NCBI GenBank assembly: GCA_946414625.1
Contig: CAMKPI010000070.1
Coordinates: forward strand, 1 to 7,979
Origin: an uncultured Spirochaetaceae bacterium
GTDB lineage: Bacteria; Spirochaetota; Spirochaetia; Sphaerochaetales; Sphaerochaetaceae
Reading direction: 5' to 3'
DNA: 7,979 nucleotides
Made by a program: the position numbers and the translations under genes. The notes below the pieces were generated by a model. The model searched no databases. It saw nothing but the letters and a program-made list of their open reading frames with translations, and was not told the DNA's origin. Shown piece by piece: positions 1 to 4,526 of the stretch (the stretch's first letter is position 1; the number at the start of each line of letters is the position of its first letter).

Positions 1-107
1 CTCGTAGTCCGGGTAGTCGTGGAATACCGGACAGCCGAGGATGTGACGGACACACGACCTATCACATCCTCGGCTGTCCGGTATTCCACGACTACCCGGA
101 CTACGAG
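1..107. repeat. Perfect 46-bp inverted repeat at window edge
   Basis: Positions 1-46 are the exact reverse complement of 62-107, separated by a 15-base spacer (47-61). The right arm is in the reading frame of the following protein, with normal codon use, while the left arm looks like nothing but its mirror image. A perfect repeat of this size at the very end of a sequence is most simply a fold-back chimera from amplification or assembly. A real cruciform or inversion junction is possible but less likely. Confidence 0.9.
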
Positions 108-347
108 ACCGTGGAGCTTGTGGAGATCGGGCCGGAAGAGTACACGGACGTGATGGCGGACATCATCGCGGAGCGGGCCAAGGAGGGGGAGGAGATCCCC
201 GAGGACACTCCGGACGAGCCGGAAGCGGAAGCGAAGACGCGGCTGCGGATCTTAGAAGAGACGATCGCGGGTTTGCGTCAGGAAAACGAGATGCTGGTGG
301 AGTGCATTCTCGAAATGTCGGAGATCGTTTATGGCGGCGATTTATAA
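48..347 (+). CDS. C-terminal part of a phage late-region protein (5' truncated)
   Basis: The frame is open from the spacer of the terminal inverted repeat to the TAA at 345-347, so the GTG at 111 is probably an internal valine and the true start lies outside the window. The visible part reads GHTTYHILGCPVFHDYPDYE, then an acidic Glu/Pro/Asp-rich linker, then a short heptad-like helix (LRILEETIAGLRQENEMLVE) ending in VYGGDL. Acidic linkers followed by a short coiled coil are common at the ends of tail or baseplate-proximal proteins just before the lysis cassette of Clostridia phages, but the family cannot be named. The last 17 bases overlap an alternative start (331) of the next gene. Confidence 0.6.
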   Translation, partial: GHTTYHILGCPVFHDYPDYETVELVEIGPEEYTDVMADIIAERAKEGEEIPEDTPDEPEAEAKTRLRILEETIAGLRQENEMLVECILEMSEIVYGGDL

Positions 348-387
348 GCTGCTGTTGCGAATACTTTACGGTAAGGGGGGTGAGGAC

Positions 388-519
388 ATGATGGCCATGC
401 TTTGGTGTCAGCAGATCATGCTTGGGAAGAAAACTTTCTCTCAGGTTCCTGCGAAGCTGAAGGATCAGGTCCGGGAGCTGTTGATCGATTCCGGATGCGA
501 AGATCTGATCGAGGAGTAA
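388..519 (+). CDS. CD1375-like small phage protein
   Basis: A 43-residue protein with the pattern MxAMLxxQxIMLGKKTFSQVP, then a helix KLKDQVRELLIDSG and an acidic end. This resembles from memory the small CD1375-like proteins lying between tail genes and holin in Clostridia prophages; their function is not known. ATG 388 is preferred because family members begin about ten residues before the GKKT motif and because it follows a long purine run (AAGGGGGGTGAGG). An upstream in-frame ATG at 331 also has a usable GGAG and would add 19 residues (MAAIYKLLLRILYGKGGED), so the longer form cannot be excluded. The next gene starts 15 bases after the stop. Confidence 0.65.
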   Translation: MMAMLWCQQIMLGKKTFSQVPAKLKDQVRELLIDSGCEDLIEE

Positions 520-534
520 GGAAGGAGGCGCGGG

Positions 535-849
535 GTGAATTTGCTGGAGCTCATTGACCGTCTTTGCGCGGTCACGGAGGAGATGGCGCGGATCATCCGG
601 GAGCAGTCCTTCTTCATCGAGAACTGCCTTTCCGTGGACGCCGCCGCCAAAGAACATTTTGCCGCCCTGCGCAGACCGGTCCAAGCGGAGCTTGATCTTC
701 TGGAGGTCAGGCTCCGCCCGATCCACAACACGGGCGGCGACGCCGGAAAGGAGAGCGAGGGGTATGACGAGCTGGTTTTACAAACTGCTGGACCGGATAT
801 TCGGGAGGCAGATCGAAAAGCTGATGGAACGGAGGACAGAGGGAATTGA
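535..849 (+). CDS. Small helical phage protein upstream of the holin genes
   Basis: The GTG start is preceded by AAGGAGG at 522-528. The first ~70 residues form a hydrophilic helical protein (MNLLELIDRLCAVTEEMARI, then a region rich in Ala, Glu and Leu ending AELDLLEVRLR) resembling unnamed small proteins of Clostridia phage lysis regions. After about codon 76 the frame loses its G/C-ending codon bias, while the overlapping +1 frame (764-859) gains it. The last ~28 residues are therefore either overprinted or the product of a lost stop: one extra G in the GGGG run at 759-762 would create a TGA at the classic ATGA overlap with the ATG at 764. The role is unknown. Confidence 0.6.
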   Translation: MNLLELIDRLCAVTEEMARIIREQSFFIENCLSVDAAAKEHFAALRRPVQAELDLLEVRLRPIHNTGGDAGKESEGYDELVLQTAGPDIREADRKADGTEDRGN

Positions 850-859
850 CCGGACGTGA
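764..859 (+). CDS. 31-residue overlapping microprotein
   Basis: ATG 764 opens a 31-codon frame (MTSWFYKLLDRIFGRQIEKL then a charged tail ending DRT) that overlaps the end of the preceding gene and, by 14 bases, the start of the next. Most of its codons end in G or C, like the neighbouring genes, whereas the competing frame over the same bases has poor codon use. AAAGGAG lies at 747-753, ten bases upstream. The peptide is basic and amphipathic with an aromatic N-terminus, a plausible membrane-surface helix in a lysis cassette. No family is recognised. It could instead be the true C-terminus of the preceding gene after a frameshift. Confidence 0.45.
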   Translation: MTSWFYKLLDRIFGRQIEKLMERRTEGIDRT

Positions 860-1205
860 GTTTTGGGTCCTTGTCCTGACCGCGGTAGTTTCCGCCATTC
901 TCGGCGGAGGCGGCATCGTAGGCATTGTGTTCCATTTTGTGAAGCGATACTTTGAAAACAAGCTGGCCGCGGAAGACAGGAAGGCAGCGGAGGCAAAGGA
1001 GTACCGGCAGAGGAAAGCGGCCTGCGAGGAGCGCATGACGCACGCTCTCGGACGATGGGTCTTCTGGATGAACCGCTGGGTCGAAACAGGGGATCACAAC
1101 GGGGAACTGCGGGAAGCCTTCGAGGAATTTGAGCGGGCGGAGAAGGACAAAAAAGAGCTTGAGCGGGAGATCGTGGTCAAGTTCGAGCAGCAGAAAAAGG
1201 GGTGA
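846..1205 (+). CDS. Small membrane-anchored coiled-coil phage protein
   Basis: A 119-residue protein starting at TTG 846 (TTGA overlap with the preceding stop; GGAGG at 831-835). Residues ~5-32 are a Gly-rich hydrophobic segment (VLVLTAVVSAILGGGGIVGI) that should span the membrane. Basic residues and a Lys/Glu/Ala-rich coiled coil follow (~33-65), then a domain with WVFWMNRWVETGDHNGELRE and a second charged helix. A Gly-rich transmembrane start followed by an H-x-N-G-E-L segment recalls unnamed proteins next to holins in Clostridia prophages. A lysis-accessory role is inferred from position only. The endolysin start follows four bases after its stop. Confidence 0.7.
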   Translation: MTGREFWVLVLTAVVSAILGGGGIVGIVFHFVKRYFENKLAAEDRKAAEAKEYRQRKAACEERMTHALGRWVFWMNRWVETGDHNGELREAFEEFERAEKDKKELEREIVVKFEQQKKG

Positions 1206-1209
1206 GGTC

Positions 1210-1884
1210 ATGGGGACACTGAGACTGCCCTACAACGGGCGCGTGAAGCTGGAATCCCCCTTCGGCAACCGGATCCTGAACGGCGTCCCCGGCTGGCACG
1301 CGGGGATCGATCTTGTGGGACTGGACGAGAAGATCATCCGGGCTCCCTGCGACGGCGTGATCGGCGTCTCCACGATGATTCCGCGGGAAAGCGACAAGAC
1401 GCTGACGTGGCAGTGGGGAAAATACGTCCGGCTCGACTGTGCGGACGGGATGAAGATATACATGTGCCACATGGAACAGCGGCTTGTCTCGGCGGGGCAG
1501 ACCGTCAAGGCGGGGGACGTGCTCGGTGTAGAGGGCAACACCGGTTATAGCTTCGGTTCGCACTGCCATTTCGAGGTGCGGCCCGCGGGGATGTCCTCCG
1601 GGGTGGATCCGACTTCGTATCTCGGGATCCGGAACGCGGTCGGGATCTACGAGAACCCGAAAACCGTTGCGGTTTCCTCCTCTTCGGGGACGCCGGGGGA
1701 CGGGAACGTGCCGCACGAGTGGGCGAAAAAGTATGTGGAATGGGCGATTGCGAAGGGCATTCTGCGGGGAGACTCCGCTGCGAAGCCGAACTACCGTCTG
1801 AACGACGGGGTGACGCGGGAGGAATACTGCGTGATGCTGGGGCGGTTTGCGGAGGTGCTGGATGAACTCTACTCGTCAGATTAA
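1210..1884 (+). CDS. M23-family peptidase endolysin with SLH-like C-terminal domain
   Basis: This 224-residue protein is the probable phage endolysin, cleaving peptide bonds of peptidoglycan cross-links. Residues ~14-130 form a LytM/M23 metallopeptidase: H30 and D34 in GWHAGIDL, H87 in MCHM, and H118/H120 in SHCHFEV give the expected zinc ligands and catalytic histidine. G-rich turns and the V-x-A-G-Q-x-V-x-x-G-D segment are also typical. A Ser/Gly linker (~158-168) leads to one SLH-like repeat (HEWAKKYVEWAIAKGILRGD to TREEYCVMLGRF), a likely wall-binding module. There is no signal peptide, so export would need a holin. The start follows GGGGTGAGG. The last 23 bases overlap the holin gene. 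An M23 enzyme fused to a single SLH-like repeat is less usual than an amidase or lysozyme. Confidence 0.88.
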   Translation: MGTLRLPYNGRVKLESPFGNRILNGVPGWHAGIDLVGLDEKIIRAPCDGVIGVSTMIPRESDKTLTWQWGKYVRLDCADGMKIYMCHMEQRLVSAGQTVKAGDVLGVEGNTGYSFGSHCHFEVRPAGMSSGVDPTSYLGIRNAVGIYENPKTVAVSSSSGTPGDGNVPHEWAKKYVEWAIAKGILRGDSAAKPNYRLNDGVTREEYCVMLGRFAEVLDELYSSD

Positions 1885-2215
1885 GCGGCTGGCCCGCGCC
1901 CGGAGGATGGCCCGGTTCAAACGCAAGTGGGGGGAAACCTACACAAAGCGGATCACGACGTTTATCATGGTGAACGCGGTGCTTTGGGTCTGGTGCTCCT
2001 ACTGTCTCGCGCTCCTCGGGCGGTACGAGATCGCGCAGTCTCTCAGCCAGACGGCGATCACGGCCATTCTCGGCGTTGTCATCACGAACGGTGCGAAGAG
2101 TGTGACGGAGAACGTCTCGAAGAACGGATATGTGGGGAAGATTGCGGGCGACGGCGGGAAAGGTCTGACGAAGCGTCCGCGGATCTTTGACATGGACGAC
2201 GACAAAGCCGCGTAA
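1862..2215 (+). CDS. Putative holin, two transmembrane segments
   Basis: A 117-residue membrane protein. ATG 1862 was chosen for the GGAGGTG at 1851-1857 inside the end of the endolysin gene. A strongly basic N-terminal ~30 residues (rich in Arg/Lys) are followed by two hydrophobic segments, ~32-52 (TTFIMVNAVLWVWCSYCLAL) and ~66-85 (TAITAILGVVITNG), joined by RYEIAQSLSQ. The C-terminus is hydrophilic and acidic at its end (DMDDDKAA). Small size, two membrane spans and translational overlap with an endolysin suggest a holin or pinholin. Similar unnamed proteins with a VWVWCSY-type first helix occur in Clostridia prophages. The assignment rests on topology and context, not on a diagnostic motif. 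Confidence 0.65.
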   Translation: MNSTRQIKRLARARRMARFKRKWGETYTKRITTFIMVNAVLWVWCSYCLALLGRYEIAQSLSQTAITAILGVVITNGAKSVTENVSKNGYVGKIAGDGGKGLTKRPRIFDMDDDKAA

Positions 2216-2236
2216 GGCGGCGGAAAGGACAGAGCT

Positions 2237-2611
2237 ATGAGTCTGTACGACGCGTTGGGGATCTTAGCGGTCGTGCTGTGGGTGGTTTTCCTCGTGGTGT
2301 CCCTTTACTACAAGGCGAAGGGAAACGCGGTGGAGATGATCGCCGAGCTGATCGCTCTTGCCGAGCAGGAGGCGGACAAGACCGGTCCGGAGAAAATGGA
2401 CATGGTTGTGAGCTGGCTATACGACTACATACCGGCGGCGTTCCGGGGGATACTCTCAAAGGAAGCTCTCCGCGAAATTGCGCAGGGGGTCTTCAACTGG
2501 ACGAGAAGGTACGCGATGGAATATCTGGAGGGCAAGAAGAAGCCGCCCGATGACCCATTGTTCCGGGAATACGAGATTCCGGAGGGGGATCCGGGAGACG
2601 ACGGAAAATAA
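2237..2611 (+). CDS. Putative LLH-type holin or holin-associated membrane protein
   Basis: A 124-residue protein with one N-terminal membrane span (~6-26, LGILAVVLWVVFLVVSLYY). A soluble helical part follows: VEMIAELIALAEQEADKTGP, EKMDMVVSWLYDYIP, and an SKEALREIAQGVFNWTRR helix, with an acidic Pro-rich end. One N-terminal span plus a region resembling E-Q-x-x-x-x-G-x-E-K-x-x-x-V-x-x-L fits the LLH-type phage holins. Ribosome site GGAAAGGA lies just upstream. With the neighbouring two-span protein this would make two candidate holins in one cassette; one may act as antiholin or regulator. It is the last gene before the terminator and attP. Confidence 0.6.
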   Translation: MSLYDALGILAVVLWVVFLVVSLYYKAKGNAVEMIAELIALAEQEADKTGPEKMDMVVSWLYDYIPAAFRGILSKEALREIAQGVFNWTRRYAMEYLEGKKKPPDDPLFREYEIPEGDPGDDGK

Positions 2612-2627
2612 AAAACGGCGGCTCGGT

Positions 2628-2669
2628 CGTGTCATATACCGGGCCGTCGTGTCATATGGCGTGTCACAT
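2628..2669 (+). repeat. Direct repeats CGTGTCAYAT, left cluster (putative integrase arm sites)
   Basis: CGTGTCATAT occurs at 2628-2637 and 2648-2657, with CGTGTCACAT at 2660-2669. The last two are 12 bases apart, the same spacing as the pair inside the integrase 3' end (2887, 2899). Paired direct repeats either side of a core are typical of arm-type binding sites for the N-terminal domain of lambda-like tyrosine integrases; that role is inferred. Confidence 0.6.
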
Positions 2670-2740
2670 GAGGTTGGAAAATCTTCCTTTCGGAGAGGGA
2701 GATTTCCGGTTTTTCGGGCTGAAATTCGTTAGAATTACAT

Positions 2741-2801
2741 AAAACAAGCGCGGTTTTTGGTGTGGATTTGTGTGAAATCTGTACCAAACCGCGCTTGTTT
2801 T
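2741..2801. terminator. Bidirectional intrinsic terminator between lysis genes and integrase
   Basis: Left arm 2741-2761 (AAAACAAGCGCGGTTTTTGGT) and right arm 2783-2801 (ACCAAACCGCGCTTGTTTT) pair over about 19 bp with a two-base bulge and a 21-base loop. The A-run before and T-run after give a U-tract on both strands. It sits exactly between convergent genes, so it should stop both the lysis transcript and the integrase transcript. Confidence 0.85.
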
Positions 2802-2817
2802 CTTCTCTGAGTGACTG

Positions 2818-2831
2818 GACTTGAACAAGTC
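2818..2831. other. Palindrome in T-arm-like sequence, candidate attP core
   Basis: GACTTGAACAAGTC is a perfect 14-bp palindrome. On the minus strand the context reads ACTTG-TTCAAGT-CCAGT: a tRNA-like T-loop (TTCAAGT) with a five-base stem that pairs at four of five positions. Phage integrases often recombine at the 3' end of tRNA genes, so this could be the core region between the two arm-site clusters. This is a suggestion; no host copy is available to compare. Confidence 0.3.
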
Positions 2832-2859
2832 AAATTAAAGCGCGGAAATGGCTTCTTTA

Positions 2860-3948
2860 TTAGGGTTCAGAGGGGACGGGATCGGGCGTGTCATATTCCG
2901 TGTCATATGCCTTTTTCATGGTGTCGAAATGGTGGTTGACCTCGGATGTGATCTCCTTGTCCTTCTCGGTTACGATGTGTCCGTACACCTGACGGAGCAT
3001 ATTTGTGGTGCTGTGGCCGAGGCGGGATATAATATACTGGTCGGGGCAGCCCAGGGAGATCAAGAGGCTTGCGTAGTAATGGCGAAGGTTATGGAAATGC
3101 AGATCTTCGAGACCGTGCGCGTCGGCGACGCGGCGGAAACGGGACGTCATGACGGCGGCGCTGACCGGAACATAGTCTTCCGGAAGGTTCTGGATCTTCT
3201 CCATCACCCACTCCGGGCAGTCCACCCAGCGGGTAGAGCGTTCCGTCTTAGCTCCTTCGATGGAGAACCAGTTTCCGTCCGAATCGTGCTGCATGGAGCG
3301 GTGGACGCGGATGCGGTTATTCTTATAGTCAAAGTCTTTTTTGAAATCAAGGGCGGCGATCTCTCCGCGCCTCATGCCGGTGGTCGCGGCGATCAGCACG
3401 GGGATCTCCAGACGCTTGCCCTCCAGATCCGCCAGCAGTTCGAGGAGTTGATCGTCGGAAGGAATGTTCATTTCCTTCGGAACCTTTGCGGGAAGGTTGA
3501 CGTCTGCATTCCACTCCGGGACGACCGCGTGGATCGAGGTGGTGACAAGTCCCCACGCATTGCGAACGGACTTCGGGGCGAGGCGTCTTGCTTCACGGTT
3601 GATCTCCTGCTGGCAGACGGAGGTGGTGAGGTCGCGGATCTTGACGCCGTTCAGCTTTTGCATATACCGGCGGGCGTATCCTTCGTACTCCCGGATCGTC
3701 TTCGGCTTCAGGGTGAAGCGGTTGGATTCGATGTAGGAGGCGATGGCTTCTCCGACGGTCATTTGGCCGGGGTTCCTTTTGGTGCGGATGCCGCTTTCAA
3801 GCTCGCGGGAGCGTTCGAGAGCGCGGTACTCCGCTTCTTTTTTTGTCGCTTCGGTGAAGGACTCATAGACGGCTTTGCCGTTCTCGTCTCTTCCGACGAA
3901 CAGACGGCAGCGCCAGTTTCCGGAGGGGAGTTGTTTTGCGGTAGGCAT
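2860..3948 (-). CDS. int: Tyrosine-recombinase phage integrase
   Basis: A 362-residue site-specific recombinase that would integrate and excise the phage. Residues ~1-55 look like the N-terminal arm-binding domain (PSGNWRCRLFVGRDENGKAV). Residues ~62-150 form the SAM-like core-binding domain (TVGEAIASYI to SVRNAWGLV), and ~165-345 the catalytic domain. Catalytic residues are visible: R193 in TGMRRGE, a beta-strand lysine K234 (GAKTERS), H286 and R289 in HNLRH, H312 in LGH, and nucleophile Y322 in QVYGHI. Length and domains are those of a complete, active-looking enzyme. AAAGGAG lies about 11 bases before the ATG. The C-terminal tail is encoded by two CGTGTCATAT repeats, so coding and putative attP arm sites overlap. 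No consensus minus-strand promoter is seen just upstream; transcription may come from the repressor operon. Confidence 0.95.
   Translation of the reverse strand: MPTAKQLPSGNWRCRLFVGRDENGKAVYESFTEATKKEAEYRALERSRELESGIRTKRNPGQMTVGEAIASYIESNRFTLKPKTIREYEGYARRYMQKLNGVKIRDLTTSVCQQEINREARRLAPKSVRNAWGLVTTSIHAVVPEWNADVNLPAKVPKEMNIPSDDQLLELLADLEGKRLEIPVLIAATTGMRRGEIAALDFKKDFDYKNNRIRVHRSMQHDSDGNWFSIEGAKTERSTRWVDCPEWVMEKIQNLPEDYVPVSAAVMTSRFRRVADAHGLEDLHFHNLRHYYASLLISLGCPDQYIISRLGHSTTNMLRQVYGHIVTEKDKEITSEVNHHFDTMKKAYDTEYDTPDPVPSEP
2887..2908 (+). repeat. Direct repeats CGTGTCATAT, right cluster within int (putative arm sites)
   Basis: Two exact copies, at 2887-2896 and 2899-2908, lie 12 bases apart in the integrase 3' coding end, where they encode part of the tail AYDTEYDTPD. 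They match the left cluster at 2628-2669 in sequence and pair spacing. With the left cluster they flank a ~220-bp interval that would contain the crossover core. Confidence 0.6.
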
Positions 3949-4011
3949 TGTGGTTTATTCTCCTTTCGGTATCGTGACACGCCAAAAGGTGAACATGATG
4001 GGTAAATCACA

Positions 4012-4040
4012 TTGACATTTTGCGGGAAGTGTGGTACAAT
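4012..4040 (+). promoter_or_regulatory. Strong sigma-A promoter, antisense to permuted intron 1
   Basis: TTGACA (4012-4017), a 17-base spacer and an extended -10, TGGTACAAT (TACAAT at 4035-4040), make a near-consensus promoter. Transcription would begin near 4047, right at the edge of the P8 strand of the permuted intron, and run through its complement. It faces away from the integrase. A plus-strand terminator at 4527-4556 lies on the far side, so the two would define a ~510-nt antisense RNA. Confidence 0.7.
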
Positions 4041-4049
4041 AAGGCAAAG

Positions 4050-4206
4050 GAACAAGGTCGGCGGGCGTTCGTGGGGTCTCCCCTATGCGTTACACCTTCC
4101 GGAACTGACGGTTCCGGCTTGGCTCGGCGTTATCTGCGTGAGACTTTCACCGAATTAACCCGCTGTGTCGATCCGCATCACTGCGGAAGGCGGCGATTTG
4201 AGGTTC
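4050..4206 (-). ncRNA. 5' half of permuted group I intron, copy 1
   Basis: Minus-strand elements: P1 from 4210-4205 and 4196-4191, with splice-site U-G; P2 CCGCA-GUGA-UGCGG (4186-4173, GNRA loop); P3 GCGGG (4163-4159) with CCCGC (4065-4061); P4 UCGGUG (4153-4148) with CGCCGA (4129-4124), AAA as J4/5; P5 GUCU/AGAU (4144-4141, 4135-4132); the conserved GAGCCAAGCC; P6a CCGGAAC/GUUCCGG (4117-4099); GGAAGGUGU leading into P7; P7.1 GGGG-AGA-CCCC (4083-4073); then the P8 5' strand. P7.1 between P7 and P3' is a trait of phage-type IA introns. No homing endonuclease gene is present. Confidence 0.88.
4059..4206 (-). repeat. Direct repeat of 5' intron half (matches 7538-7686)
   Basis: Apart from one single-base length difference in P6a and about a dozen substitutions, all in loops or compensatory stem positions, this block equals 7538-7686. 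Identity begins at the P3' strand and ends at the 5' splice site, so the repeat boundary follows the ribozyme and not a gene. Confidence 0.9.
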
Positions 4207-4500
4207 ACCGTATAGACCGGAAACGAGCTGCGCCTCCTTAAGAGCGCGGGAATAAGTGGAGAGTTGGCCGGAAACACCGGCAAAGAGATCAGTCAGCGTA
4301 TAAGCCTCCTTCACAGTCTTTTCAGCGTATTCAACGGCGGTGATTTCCTCTTCGCTCATCGTAACGGTGAGCGCGTCGGGCATCATGCTCTCGATATGGG
4401 TTGCTTCGGCGATGTAGTTCAGACTCGTTCCGGTCACATCCAAAATGTTACCGTCGGGCTTTTTATCCCGGCTTCTGCACGTTGCCGCGCAGGTCAGCAT
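4147..4500 (-). CDS. Exonic open frame of permuted intron 1 (possible circRNA-encoded small protein)
   Basis: In unspliced RNA this frame starts in P7' (MLTCAATC...), crosses the exon and ends in P4, so its two ends are RNA structure read as protein. The exon part is of interest: from the paired Met codons (MMPDALTVTMSEEEITAVEY) through LTDLFAGVSGQLSTYSRALK to the LYG at the splice site it aligns with the copy 2 exon frame, with a 9-base (three-codon) length difference. About 60 residues, acidic then amphipathic, no membrane span, no known family. An internal AAGGAGG occurs, but no ideal ribosome site precedes the MPD start. After circularisation the frame would continue five codons (VTFWM) to a TGA. 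Translation is unproven. Confidence 0.4.
   Translation of the reverse strand: MLTCAATCRSRDKKPDGNILDVTGTSLNYIAEATHIESMMPDALTVTMSEEEITAVEYAEKTVKEAYTLTDLFAGVSGQLSTYSRALKEAQLVSGLYGEPQIAAFRSDADRHSGLIR
4207..4451 (-). other. Predicted circular exon of permuted intron 1
   Basis: This is the segment between the predicted 3' splice site (after 4452) and the 5' splice site, where the U at 4207 forms the U-G wobble of P1 (CGGU|GA with UCGCCG). Splicing would join 4207 to 4451 and give a ~245-nt circle. Its sequence diverges strongly from the copy 2 exon although the flanking intron is nearly identical. It holds an open frame whose product resembles that of copy 2. The length is not a multiple of three, so a stop-free endless frame is not expected. 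In the exon frame the circle would read ...LYG then VTFWM and a stop. Confidence 0.7.
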
Positions 4501-4518
4501 ATGTCTTCGGCCTTGTTC
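4452..4518 (-). ncRNA. 3' half of permuted group I intron, copy 1
   Basis: Minus-strand order: P8 3' strand GAACAAGG; J8/7 AAGACA (Tetrahymena consensus AAGAUA); P7' UAUGC, pairing with GCAUA of the 5' half and so preserving the G-C guanosine-binding pair; P9 as a 7-bp stem with GCAA loop (4492-4475); and a CGGG/CCCG hairpin (4470-4455). The 3' splice site is placed after the G at 4452, where identity with copy 2 first breaks; the G at 4455 is an alternative terminal guanosine. Positions 4452-4508 are identical over 57 bases to 7923-7979. Confidence 0.82.
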
Positions 4519-4526
4519 TTTTCTTC

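Larger units (their letters stand above)
2612..2859. other. Gene-free attP/terminator region
   Basis: This 248-base stretch separates the lysis genes from the convergent integrase. It holds three copies of a CGTGTCAYAT repeat (2628, 2648, 2660), a strong bidirectional hairpin terminator (2741-2801) and a perfect 14-bp palindrome GACTTGAACAAGTC (2818-2831) in a sequence resembling a tRNA T-arm on the minus strand. A further pair of the repeat lies in the integrase 3' end. Together these look like a phage attachment site placed next to its integrase. No gene is apparent. Confidence 0.6.
4050..4518 (-). ncRNA. Circularly permuted group I intron, copy 1 (whole element)
   Basis: Read on the minus strand, the element begins with the P8 3' strand (4518-4511, GAACAAGG), J8/7 AAGACA (4507-4502), P7' UAUGC (4501-4497) and P9 (4492-4475, GCAA tetraloop). 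An exon follows, then P1, P2, P3, P4, P5, P6, P7 (GCAUA, 4088-4084), a P7.1 hairpin, P3' and the P8 5' strand (4057-4050, CCUUGUUC). All core segments of a group IA-like ribozyme are present, but the 3' part precedes the 5' part, so the exon lies inside. P8, interrupted by the termini, closes as an 8-bp helix. This is the order used in engineered permuted intron-exon constructs, and splicing should release a circular exon. The strand is fixed by GNRA loops, the U-G pair in P1 and the core consensus. Confidence is high for core identity and order; circle formation itself is inferred. Confidence 0.88.

Noticed and set aside
331..387. Upstream extension of the CD1375-like gene to ATG 331
   Set aside because: Possible, but the family pattern begins at about 388, where a stronger purine-rich ribosome site lies; kept only as an alternative start.
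465..1211. Long minus-strand open frame opposite the lysis genes
   Set aside because: It is a shadow of plus-strand genes with good ribosome sites; its composition (Ser/Arg/Pro-rich) is typical of antisense frames.
2612..2740. CRISPR-like array from the CGTGTCATAT repeats
   Set aside because: Repeats are only 10 bp, unevenly spaced (20 and 12 bases) and partly inside a gene; integrase arm sites explain them better.
2848..4005. 385-codon open frame on the plus strand
   Set aside because: It is the mirror of the integrase gene, which has complete catalytic residues; the plus-strand product has no recognisable domain or ribosome site.
4207..4451. Endless (stop-free) circular open frame
   Set aside because: With the favoured splice sites the exons are 245 and 236 nt, not multiples of three, and stops are met soon after the junction (copy 1: LYG-VTFWM-stop).
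4207..4451. Exon as a permuted tRNA gene
   Set aside because: No cloverleaf, T-loop or anticodon arm can be drawn, and the two exons are alignable as protein, not as tRNA.
4050..4518. Reading the repeated cassette as a plus-strand large ncRNA (ROOL/GOLLD type), because a strong plus promoter and terminator bracket copy 1
   Set aside because: The group I core consensus, GNRA loops in P2 and P9, and G-U pairs in P1, P5 and P9 exist only on the minus strand. Copy 2 has a minus-strand terminator and no plus-strand promoter. The plus-strand unit is kept as an antisense finding.
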